Below, one piece after another: positions 23,331-30,823 of a stretch of 41,322 nt of DNA (the first letter of the stretch is position 1; each line of letters opens with the position of its first letter). Made by a program: the position numbers and the translations under genes. Source of the DNA: a virus; IMG/VR virus record IMGVR_UViG_3300031576_000139, positions 1 to 41,322 of that record; one strand, 5' to 3'. Below the pieces are notes generated by a model. It searched no databases. It saw only the letters and a program-made list of their open reading frames with translations, and had not been told where the DNA came from.

Positions 23331-26057
23331 AAGCCATCTTTCCGGGACGAACTCGACTCGCGCCCGTTTACGGGCTGCATCTCCTTTTTTCTCCAGCTCA
23401 TCAGGTGTCACCGTACGCATAACCTCAACCATCTGCTCTTTTGTATCACACAACCATCCTGTCTCTGTGGTAACACGATCAACAGCCCCACCACAATTAT
23501 CCGCTAACACCGACAACCCGGCTGCCATAGCTTCCAGTATTACACGCGGTCCCATATCCATATACCCATGTGGAAGCGAATACCAAAATAGATTCCCACG
23601 CTGTAAGAACTGGGCAATCACATTAGGATCAGCTGTCCGTGGAAACTTTTTAATCTTGTTACCGTCTGCCTCCAGAAAACTCGGACCGGGAAGCAGGTTT
23701 AATTCAACATCAGAACGAGCAGAGATAACTCCTTCAACTTCCGCGCCAAACTCTTTAGAAAACTTCGTATCACCTTGCGAACTATGCCGGACGATCCGAA
23801 GATTATGATTATACGTTGGCGTTACAGCAAAGAACGGCGTTAAATCCGTACAAGGAGGAAGAACTTTTGTTTTCACTCCCGGAAGAAAACTTAGCAATTC
23901 CTTCTCTTGAGTGCTATTGAGGAACATGTATTTATTCCACCCTTTCGTCCATTCGATCTCGCCAACCCCACCGCGCCGGTAATTGAGCATCATGATCTTC
24001 CGATCTGCTCCGATATGAGAGAATACTTCTGCCATCACTTTCGTTTTAAACTCCCATACATAATCATCAGCATATACCAATAAAACATCACACCATTCCT
24101 TTATGCTATCGTAATGCTCTGTCACTATCACTTCTTTAAGCTCATTGGCAAGCATAGCCTTAAACTCACCGCTTGTGACTTTGTTTCTAAACGGGATAAA
24201 TTCGACACGATACCCGGCTTTTAACAACAACCTCATAATAGTCGTGACAGACTTGGCACATCCGCCCCATCCGCGGGCAGTCGATACGATCTTAATAAAT
24301 CCGGCACTTCTGCCTCTTGGGACCGCTTCTACAATGCCCTGTTTACCCTGTAAATTTCGTTCAGGCTGCACGATCTCCTTTAAACCCACCTCTAACCCCT
24401 TTTTGCGCCAAAGATAACTCCTGCCCCGCTTTTCCGGTCCATTAAAACCATCCTTTAAATATGTTTCCTGCCACTTAGTTTCCCACGTGTCCCAACCGTC
24501 ATGAACAATCACAATGTCCGCGTGTTTAGCAGCCAGCATAACAGCAGCTTCCCGCTTATCTCCACCGGAAGGACCATCTACCAACGCAAAGTCGTATTTC
24601 TTCCCCGGGTCAATACCGTTAGGAATGACCACCCCATCCCACATCCGAATATCGGCTTTCGGATTAATCTTCTCAATCCTCTCTTTCCAGGTTTTGCTTG
24701 TCTCATACGTCACGCATTGAACACCAGCATCATTAAAAAGAAGCGTAGATAATCCACACCCAAACTCAAGGACAGTCTTAACATTGTATTGCCCGATCAA
24801 CTCCTTAATCAGTCTCCAGTCTGATTCCTGAATTGAGCCACCACCCCATTTGAATCCGTAAATCTCAATAAGCGTTTCGTCTTTCTTGGGTACCGGGACA
24901 ACCACCTTTTTCACCGGTGTTGGAACGATATTTTTCAATTTTGGCTTTTCAGAAACAACGTCAAATTTTAACCTCCCGCCCTTATAATACGCGTTAATCG
25001 CCCTGGTTAAATCTTCCGGCTCAATAATATCCGCGCATTTCGGGATCTTTTTTTCCGCCGTATCCTCACGGACAACCAAATTTGTGCACGTGTCAATATC
25101 GCAATGCCAGCAAGCCTTTATCGCGCAAGGAAGACATCCGTCATTCGAGATATACTGATGCCCGGCGTACCTGGTAAACGACACAGGTTCCCGCGCACCT
25201 GCGACAACAACGCACGGTTTATTTAATGCCCCGGATAAGTGCATGTGAAAAGAAACCAACCCGACGGATCCTTCCGTATTAAGAAACAGCTTAAAGAGAT
25301 CCCGGATACCACTTTCTCTGTCCTGCGTGCATCCGACAAAATCAACCACATTCTTTCCTTGTAACCGTGGAGGGTTATCTTCTTTTGACCCTATCTGAAC
25401 AAACATGATATGCTGGTTCTGGTTGATGAACTCCTGCCATTTATTAAACGGGTACATTTTACATCCCCAACCCTTTTCCCCGCTTACACAGATCAGCCAG
25501 TAAGGGAACTTAAATACCCGCGGAGCGTCATACTCTTCCTGCGTAAACCAAATATCCGGGCGCGATTCTCCTTGTTGGATATGTACCTTAAGAGCGTCTT
25601 CAATAGCAACGCGGAACGCATTAGCAAAATGCCAGTCCAGACGGTTACTGGCATTCGTCAATTTCGATGGTCCGATCTTAACTGTATTTTCCAGAGTAGC
25701 GACTAACGTCCGGTCGATGTTTGAATTATGGTCCCAAATGTGCATTGCTGTCGATATGACATTCACACGGACATGCGGAAAAGCAGCTTTAAAATCCCGA
25801 ACCCCGCATGTGAACATAAGCATATCGCCGATCCTCTGGCGGTTATGAAACACGACCTCTTTCAACGCCAGCGTATCGCCTTTAAAAGTCGCACCAACCT
25901 CCTCAGCGGCAACTTCTATCAATTCTTTCATATCCTCTTTTTTTCCGAGGTCTCCGTGAACGTGAATATGGTCATCCTTGTCTTTCTGGATAACAAGATG
26001 CGCTTTGCGGGGAGCGTCAAAGGCAGGAACATTATCTTTACAAAAACTACATTCCAT
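23313..26057 (-). CDS. Three-domain fusion: GT9-like, SAM methyltransferase, GT4-like glycosyltransferase
   Basis: A 914-residue protein. Residues about 65-335 resemble GT9 (ADP-heptose:LPS heptosyltransferase): FHNRQRIGDMLMFTCGV at the start, a conserved SFHMHLSGALNKPCVVVAG, and a four-Cys cluster at about 307-323. A Lys/Pro-rich linker (about 368-390) follows. Residues about 405-560 are a class I methyltransferase (TVLEFGCGLSTLL, FALVDGPSGGDKREA). Residues about 580-914 resemble a GT4 transferase (IVSTARGWGGCAKSV, and MGPRVILEAMAAGLSVLADNCGG near the C-terminus). Such a fusion could add a sugar, methylate it and add another in one complex. A good GGGGGTGG site precedes the ATG. Its 3' end runs into the DnaA-box cluster. 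Confidence 0.8.
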   Translation of the reverse strand: MECSFCKDNVPAFDAPRKAHLVIQKDKDDHIHVHGDLGKKEDMKELIEVAAEEVGATFKGDTLALKEVVFHNRQRIGDMLMFTCGVRDFKAAFPHVRVNVISTAMHIWDHNSNIDRTLVATLENTVKIGPSKLTNASNRLDWHFANAFRVAIEDALKVHIQQGESRPDIWFTQEEYDAPRVFKFPYWLICVSGEKGWGCKMYPFNKWQEFINQNQHIMFVQIGSKEDNPPRLQGKNVVDFVGCTQDRESGIRDLFKLFLNTEGSVGLVSFHMHLSGALNKPCVVVAGAREPVSFTRYAGHQYISNDGCLPCAIKACWHCDIDTCTNLVVREDTAEKKIPKCADIIEPEDLTRAINAYYKGGRLKFDVVSEKPKLKNIVPTPVKKVVVPVPKKDETLIEIYGFKWGGGSIQESDWRLIKELIGQYNVKTVLEFGCGLSTLLFNDAGVQCVTYETSKTWKERIEKINPKADIRMWDGVVIPNGIDPGKKYDFALVDGPSGGDKREAAVMLAAKHADIVIVHDGWDTWETKWQETYLKDGFNGPEKRGRSYLWRKKGLEVGLKEIVQPERNLQGKQGIVEAVPRGRSAGFIKIVSTARGWGGCAKSVTTIMRLLLKAGYRVEFIPFRNKVTSGEFKAMLANELKEVIVTEHYDSIKEWCDVLLVYADDYVWEFKTKVMAEVFSHIGADRKIMMLNYRRGGVGEIEWTKGWNKYMFLNSTQEKELLSFLPGVKTKVLPPCTDLTPFFAVTPTYNHNLRIVRHSSQGDTKFSKEFGAEVEGVISARSDVELNLLPGPSFLEADGNKIKKFPRTADPNVIAQFLQRGNLFWYSLPHGYMDMGPRVILEAMAAGLSVLADNCGGAVDRVTTETGWLCDTKEQMVEVMRTVTPDELEKKGDAARKRARVEFVPERWLVELFT

Positions 26058-26058
26058 A

Positions 26059-27120
26059 TCACCACCCCCTTTTTATGCAGTCGCATATATAACATACATC
26101 ATCCTCGCTGACGTGCATGCCAAGAGGGAGTGAAATATACTGCTCTTCAATGGCATTCATGATCGGGAGATCCGCCCGTTCACCGCCGAATATCTTATAA
26201 ATGTCATTGCGTACCTGCACAACATTCGTGTCTACATCCGCTTCAAACATCATCCGGGCAAAATCATCCCTGCGTTCAACCAAAACCGTAAACAGCCAAC
26301 ACATATTCTCAGGATCATCAATAACTTTAATGCCGTCAAACCCTCGAAGGAGGTCTCGATAAAGATTAAAAAGAAATTTCCGGTAATCAATAACCCGCCA
26401 AAAATTTTTTAATCCTTCAATACCCATCGCCGCGGCAATATCCGTCATGTGCCGTTTCGTTCCCGGCTCTTCAATATCAAATGTCATTTTCCTCTCTCGG
26501 TACGCCTGCCAATTATTCGCAATCTTTTTCTCCCTGTCAATCCCGAACCACCGCAACAGTTTCGCTTTATGCGCTGAAGATTCATCCGGGCAAACGATCA
26601 TCCCTCCGTCACCGGTCGTGATATGCTTGATTGCTTGAAAAGAAAAACAGGAATAGTCTCCGATAAACGTCCCAAGCGCCTGCGCCGCATCCGATATAAC
26701 CGGAACGTGCATCTTCCCAACATTAGCGGGTAGCCCACCCAAATGCACCTGTACCACCGCTTTTGTTTTAGCTGTAACCTTCGCCCTGACATCCACAGGA
26801 TCAATACACAACGTATCTGCCAAAATATCTGCCCATACGATTTTACACCCTCGCCGCAACAAAAGAAGGTTCGTTGCCGTACAGGTTAAAGGCGTGGTAA
26901 TGACCTCATCCCCCGATCCTAACCTACAAAGGTCGTATGCAGTCTCAAGAGCCGCTGTCCCGGAAGAAAGAGAAACAGCATGCTCTACACCAAAAAGCGA
27001 ACAAAACTGCTTTTCAAACAAATCCACTTTTGGACCTTGCCCTATCCATCGGGAACGTAGCGTATCCGAAACAGCTTCTATTGCTGACTTCGGAACGTAC
27101 GGATAAAATAAATCGATCAT
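26059..27120 (-). CDS. DegT/DnrJ/EryC1/StrS-type sugar aminotransferase
   Basis: A 353-residue PLP enzyme, close to the family's usual length. Visible motifs: RSRWIGQGPKVDLFE at the N-terminus, SLSSGTAALETAY, ITTPLTCTATNLLLLRRG, SDAAQALG with the PLP-binding Asp, and FSFQAIKHITTGDGG with the Schiff-base Lys at about residue 165, then ERKMTFDIEEPGTKRHMTDIAAAMG (read in parts). These enzymes transfer an amino group to keto-sugar nucleotides, giving amino sugars for surface glycans. It is the first gene of the sugar island, following a terminator-like hairpin, and overlaps nothing. The keto-sugar must come from the host, since no dehydratase is present. Confidence 0.88.
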   Translation of the reverse strand: MIDLFYPYVPKSAIEAVSDTLRSRWIGQGPKVDLFEKQFCSLFGVEHAVSLSSGTAALETAYDLCRLGSGDEVITTPLTCTATNLLLLRRGCKIVWADILADTLCIDPVDVRAKVTAKTKAVVQVHLGGLPANVGKMHVPVISDAAQALGTFIGDYSCFSFQAIKHITTGDGGMIVCPDESSAHKAKLLRWFGIDREKKIANNWQAYRERKMTFDIEEPGTKRHMTDIAAAMGIEGLKNFWRVIDYRKFLFNLYRDLLRGFDGIKVIDDPENMCWLFTVLVERRDDFARMMFEADVDTNVVQVRNDIYKIFGGERADLPIMNAIEEQYISLPLGMHVSEDDVCYICDCIKRGW

Positions 27121-27145
27121 AACTACTCCATTGTCCGTTGCTGGT

Positions 27146-27180
27146 TAAAATATCCGGGAGCCCATAGGACCCCCGGATAT
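27146..27180 (-). terminator. Terminator-like hairpin after the head-protein gene
   Basis: On the minus strand ATATCCGGG pairs perfectly with CCCGGATAT (27172-27180 with 27150-27158), with further pairs inside and a small loop, followed by TTTT. The hairpin begins four bases after the stop of the 98-residue head protein and separates the capsid genes from the sugar island. The T-run is short, so it probably lowers rather than stops transcription. Confidence 0.6.
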
Positions 27181-27183
27181 AAT

Positions 27184-27480
27184 TTACTTATACGTCAATT
27201 CGGTAAAACAGTTTGCCGGTGTGCCTTCGTCATAATAAAGACCTACCTTAAACTCTTTCCCGTTTGCCCATTCTTTATTCAACGTCCCGTTAGCTGTCGC
27301 TAAAACGAAGACAACCAACGGAGCCGCTGCCCCATTCGTCCCATCCCGGAGATAGACTTTGTCTCCCACAGTCGCGCCTGTCCACGCAAGCGTGATCGAA
27401 AAGACATATCCTACGCCAGTCTTGAGCAACTGGCTTCCGGTAAGGGCGAGGGTATCTGTAAGTCCCTGTATCCTTCCCAT
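27184..27480 (-). CDS. Small head-associated beta protein, putative decoration
   Basis: A 98-residue beta-rich protein (TLAWTGATVGDKVYLRDGTNG, read as strands, VVFVLATANGTLNKEW, GLYYDEGTPANCFTELTYK). Proteins of this size and strand order sit close behind capsid genes in many phages and may decorate the head or bind a fiber. AAGGAAAG precedes the ATG. It follows the first poly-serine gene and ends before a terminator-like hairpin. Confidence 0.6.
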   Translation of the reverse strand: MGRIQGLTDTLALTGSQLLKTGVGYVFSITLAWTGATVGDKVYLRDGTNGAAAPLVVFVLATANGTLNKEWANGKEFKVGLYYDEGTPANCFTELTYK

Positions 27481-27495
27481 GTGTCTTTCCTTTCG

Positions 27496-28527
27496 TTAAA
27501 CAACCGCTTGCGAGCTCGATGAGCTTGAACTCGAGGAGCTTGAACTTGACCGGCTCGAACTGCTGGACGAACTGCTCGACCTCGACGAGCTGGACGAGGA
27601 CGAACTTGATGAACTGCTGCTTCGGCTACTCGAAGAACTCGAAGAGCTCGATGAACTCCGTGACGAACTGGAACTCGAAGAACTCGAAGAGCTCGATGAC
27701 CTGCAACTTGATGAAGAAGACGAACTGCTCGATGACCGACTGGATGAAGAGCTCGATGAGCTGGAACAGCTCGATGAACTTGAACTTGACCGGCAGGAAG
27801 AGGAGCTCGAACTTTTTGAACTTGATGAACTGCTACTCGAAGAAGATGACCGACTGGAAGATGAACTGCTGGAAGAACAGCTCGATGAGCTGGAGCTCGA
27901 TGAACTCCGGGAGCTCGATGAACTGCTGCTTGAAGAACAGCTGCTTGAAGAACTGGACCGGGAAGAAGATGAAGAACTCCGACTGCTGGAACTCGAACTC
28001 GAAGCCTCCACCACATCACCAACACGGTACAAACTGTCATAGTTTGTATCTGTCACACCCGTATCCGCATCAAGCGCAACCAGCCAAGCATTAAACTGGG
28101 TTATCATGTCATCAAGGAAATCCGAAACAGCGCCTTGATTTACACCCAATATTTTCATCTTGGCGTTAGGGACATCCACTAAATGCGTCAAATTGGCAAT
28201 TTTAAGATTCGTGAATACCGTTGTCCCGTTGACAGTGGCGTCCGCGGCTAACTTGTCCTGCACACCGTTAAAATTAGTCCGCAATTTTTTAAGTAACGTG
28301 ACAACATCGCCCAACAACATACCATTGTAAACAACCTTCTTTCCGAAAGTCGTTCCAATAGTCGGCGTACCAATCGCCCATAACGCATTGTAATTCGTGT
28401 CCGCAACACCGCCATCACTATCGAGCTTAGTCAAAACATCGTTGAAGTTATTGACAAGGTTCTCCAACACATCAAACAGACCCTTGTCATACCATCCACG
28501 ATCAAATATGTCTTCACTAAACCCCAT
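27496..28527 (-). CDS. Helical-repeat protein with poly-serine tail, directly after the capsid gene
   Basis: A 343-residue protein. Residues 19-52 and 137-170 are two copies of one unit (NNFNDVLTKLDSDGGVADTNY and TQFNAWLVALDADTGVTDTNY), and a third, shorter related segment lies near 78-103, so the N-terminal 173 residues look like a helical repeat domain. Residues 176-339 are a poly-Ser tract with Arg, Cys and Lys interruptions, ending QAVV. AGGAGGG precedes the ATG. Placement directly after the capsid gene suggests an abundant head protein, with the Ser tail displayed outward. Function is unknown. Confidence 0.75.
   Translation of the reverse strand: MGFSEDIFDRGWYDKGLFDVLENLVNNFNDVLTKLDSDGGVADTNYNALWAIGTPTIGTTFGKKVVYNGMLLGDVVTLLKKLRTNFNGVQDKLAADATVNGTTVFTNLKIANLTHLVDVPNAKMKILGVNQGAVSDFLDDMITQFNAWLVALDADTGVTDTNYDSLYRVGDVVEASSSSSSSRSSSSSSRSSSSSSCSSSSSSSSSRSSSSSSSSSCSSSSSSSSRSSSSSSSSSSSKSSSSSSCRSSSSSSSCSSSSSSSSSRSSSSSSSSSSCRSSSSSSSSSSSSSRSSSSSSSSSSSRSSSSSSSSSSSSSRSSSSSSSSSRSSSSSSSSSSSSSQAVV
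27511..28002 (-). repeat. Poly-serine coding tract 1 (in the capsid-adjacent protein)
   Basis: About 164 codons, mostly Ser using all six codons, interrupted by Arg, Cys and Lys at intervals of about 5-13 residues. The DNA is dense in palindromic GAGCTC and TCGA-type words because Ser codons of both boxes alternate. It is the third such tract in this genome and lies on the other side of the sugar island from the other two. Confidence 0.9.
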
Positions 28528-28547
28528 TGGTTTACCCTCCTGTTAAT

Positions 28548-28618
28548 AAGGAATTTAGGGAGCCTCTTTCGTTTTATCCGAAGACCAACAGTCCCCGTTG
28601 AGCACTCCCCCATTCCTT
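28548..28618 (-). ncRNA. Structured leader RNA between capsid and poly-serine gene
   Basis: Within the 106-base gap, AAGGAAT pairs with ATTCCTT (28612-28618 with 28548-28554) and GGGAG pairs with CTCCC (28558-28562 with 28605-28609), enclosing about 42 bases. There is no T-run after it on the minus strand. The closing helix ends just before the ribosome binding site of the poly-serine gene, so it could tune translation or stabilise the capsid mRNA. The pairing is seen; the role is inferred. Confidence 0.4.
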
Positions 28619-28633
28619 GTTTTTTAACAGCTA

Positions 28634-29644
28634 TTAGGCTGTACTAGCGGTAGTCCCCGCGGCAAACATTGTGATTACGCCATAATCCAGCGCGTTAAAG
28701 ATCGGTTTAATCACACCGAAAATCGCGCCACATGAAATACCCCAAGAATTGCCGTAGTCGAAACTCTTTTCGACCCAAGCAACCGGAGCACCCCAAGCGA
28801 TAACGGCAGATTGCTGTCCGCAGAGAATGTTTCGGGCAATCCGAGCGCTTCCGGATCCATCGGTATTGGTAAACACATATTCGTGTTCGTGAATGACCAT
28901 ACCGTTATAGATCCCGAGAGCACCACTAAAGATCGGGTTTTCTTCTCCACGCACATTCGCGTCTCTTTGCGCCTGATTCCACACAGGATCTTGACGCAAA
29001 TCTGTCGCGCTATACGGATGAAGGATTGCCACATAATACTCTTTTCCTCCAACACGGACAGGACGGATCATAGGAGCAGCCAATTTTGCCGTCTGTTTAG
29101 CGGAATCCAACACTTTCGTATCCATCTTCATCGCGGAAGTTAATGCTCCGACAGAAGTCTGCCCACCAGCAAACACGGATCGTGTCGCTGCCGCAGCAGT
29201 AGGAGTATTAGAAAATGTGGCTGATGTTTTACCGCAAAGTTTGTCAAGGATCTCTTGATCTAACCTTTCGGCAAACCAGTCCGCCAAACGGTTCTTGGCG
29301 CTCATGCGCATTTCATACGCATTTTTCTTCTCATCCATCCGACCGGTAAGACGAACAGCATGGCGTAACTGGTCGATAGCAACGTCTTCATCGTAATCAG
29401 TCATCGCCTCCTCATTACCTTCAAGGGTACTGTCACCAGTAATCCCGGCACCGGACAATTTGATCCCTAACCCAAAACTGATGTTATTTCCTTTTTCTTT
29501 CTTTAGATCCTCAAGCTCTTGGATCATAGACTGTTCGCTTGTTCCGATAAACCGTGTCATATACAAGTTATCCCGGACATCAGCAAACAGTTGTTTACGC
29601 CATAACTCAGGGCGTAACCCTGCAATACTGACTGATAGTGCCAT
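28634..29644 (-). CDS. Major capsid protein, N4-gp56 family
   Basis: A 336-residue protein with the family's landmarks: an N-terminal ELWRKQLFADVRDN segment, GIKLSGAGITGDSTLEGNEE (in parts), a DQLRHAVRLTGRMDEKK spine-helix segment, and HPYSATDLRQDPVWNQAQRDA followed by NPIFSGALGIYNGMVIHEHEYV (in parts). It forms the head shell. AAAGGAGC precedes the ATG; the scaffold gene lies directly upstream and a poly-serine gene downstream. Length and order are typical of the family. Confidence 0.9.
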   Translation of the reverse strand: MALSVSIAGLRPELWRKQLFADVRDNLYMTRFIGTSEQSMIQELEDLKKEKGNNISFGLGIKLSGAGITGDSTLEGNEEAMTDYDEDVAIDQLRHAVRLTGRMDEKKNAYEMRMSAKNRLADWFAERLDQEILDKLCGKTSATFSNTPTAAAATRSVFAGGQTSVGALTSAMKMDTKVLDSAKQTAKLAAPMIRPVRVGGKEYYVAILHPYSATDLRQDPVWNQAQRDANVRGEENPIFSGALGIYNGMVIHEHEYVFTNTDGSGSARIARNILCGQQSAVIAWGAPVAWVEKSFDYGNSWGISCGAIFGVIKPIFNALDYGVITMFAAGTTASTA

Positions 29645-29669
29645 AAAATTGCTCCTTTAACTACGAAGG

Positions 29670-30800
29670 CTATACTTCCCGCATAGCGTTTAAATACTTC
29701 TCCCGCGTCTTTTTTGGCAACCGGGCAAACTCACGATCTGTCATTTTAGCAATCTCTTCTAATGCGAGATCATTATCACCCTTATCGCCGGCGGTATCTA
29801 CATGCCCCGTAGTTTTTGTCTTATTTTGATTAGCCTCTAACCGTTCCTGCGCTTCCCGCGCTTTTTTTCCCTTTTCAACTTCTTCGGCTGTCTGCGCCGG
29901 CTTTACTTCTTCCTTCTTCGCTTCGTCTTTCTTAACGGGTTCTTTAGCTGCTTTCCGCGCCTTGATCCTAGTCTCGGCTATTGGGAACAGCTTGGCGAAC
30001 TCCGGATCGCCTTTAATCAACTCATAACTTTTTATAGCTGGATTCTCGCCATTGGCTAATGCCTCGGCAACTTGGTCCAAATATTCCGCATTTACATCCA
30101 AAATTTCTCCCGCCAATTCCATGACCGCGTCATAATCTTCCGAATGAGCAGTCCGGGCTTCATTATCAAACATCGTCAGCATTTTCATCCGTAACGGATC
30201 AATAGCCGGCTTCTTCTCTACCGCCGGTTTGGCATCTTCAGTATTCTTTACAGCGACAACTTTTTTCAACAAATCCGTCACTTCTTTAACTGTCAAAAAA
30301 TCAGTAGGATCCCTGCCTTTAAGCGCCGCTTCAATAGGGTCTTCTTCAACAACAGGCTTAACTTCCGTCTTTTTAGCCTGCGTTTCCCTGAACAACGCTG
30401 CATCACGTTCTTCTTCCGCTTTCTGTCGCGCCTTACGGTCCCTCTTCATTTGCCAATATAAAGCCTGCTCACTCTTAGAAAGTTTGCTCAAATCCACCTG
30501 TCCCTCTGATTTCGCTAGCTCAGTCTCAACACGCAACAATACGTCATCTCCTGCCGGTGTTTCCTCCGCTTTCTTTGCCGGTTCTTCTTTCTTAGTTTCT
30601 TCCTTCTTCGCTTCTTCCAATTTTTCCCCCTCAACCGGCTTATCCACCACTTTCCCCGGGATCGTACTAAGATCTTCCGGCTTCTGGTACCCTTCAACGG
30701 GACCTTCGCCTCTTAATACAGCCTCCACTTCTTCTTTGTTCAACTCCGCGGTCTTGCCAGATTCGACCTTCTCATTGATAACCTTTTCATCAACTACCAT
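29670..30800 (-). CDS. Scaffolding protein
   Basis: A 376-residue, highly charged helical protein rich in Lys, Glu and Ala, with long coiled-coil-like stretches (about 55-100 and 275-330) and a C-terminal helix-turn segment (LEEIAKMTDREFARLPKKTREKYLNAM, in parts) that in related scaffolds binds the coat protein. AAAGGAG precedes the ATG. It lies between portal and capsid genes, the usual place. It would guide head assembly and then leave the shell. No protease gene is visible nearby. Confidence 0.8.
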   Translation of the reverse strand: MVVDEKVINEKVESGKTAELNKEEVEAVLRGEGPVEGYQKPEDLSTIPGKVVDKPVEGEKLEEAKKEETKKEEPAKKAEETPAGDDVLLRVETELAKSEGQVDLSKLSKSEQALYWQMKRDRKARQKAEEERDAALFRETQAKKTEVKPVVEEDPIEAALKGRDPTDFLTVKEVTDLLKKVVAVKNTEDAKPAVEKKPAIDPLRMKMLTMFDNEARTAHSEDYDAVMELAGEILDVNAEYLDQVAEALANGENPAIKSYELIKGDPEFAKLFPIAETRIKARKAAKEPVKKDEAKKEEVKPAQTAEEVEKGKKAREAQERLEANQNKTKTTGHVDTAGDKGDNDLALEEIAKMTDREFARLPKKTREKYLNAMREV

Positions 30801-30823
30801 TTTAATCTCCTTTATTATAACGG

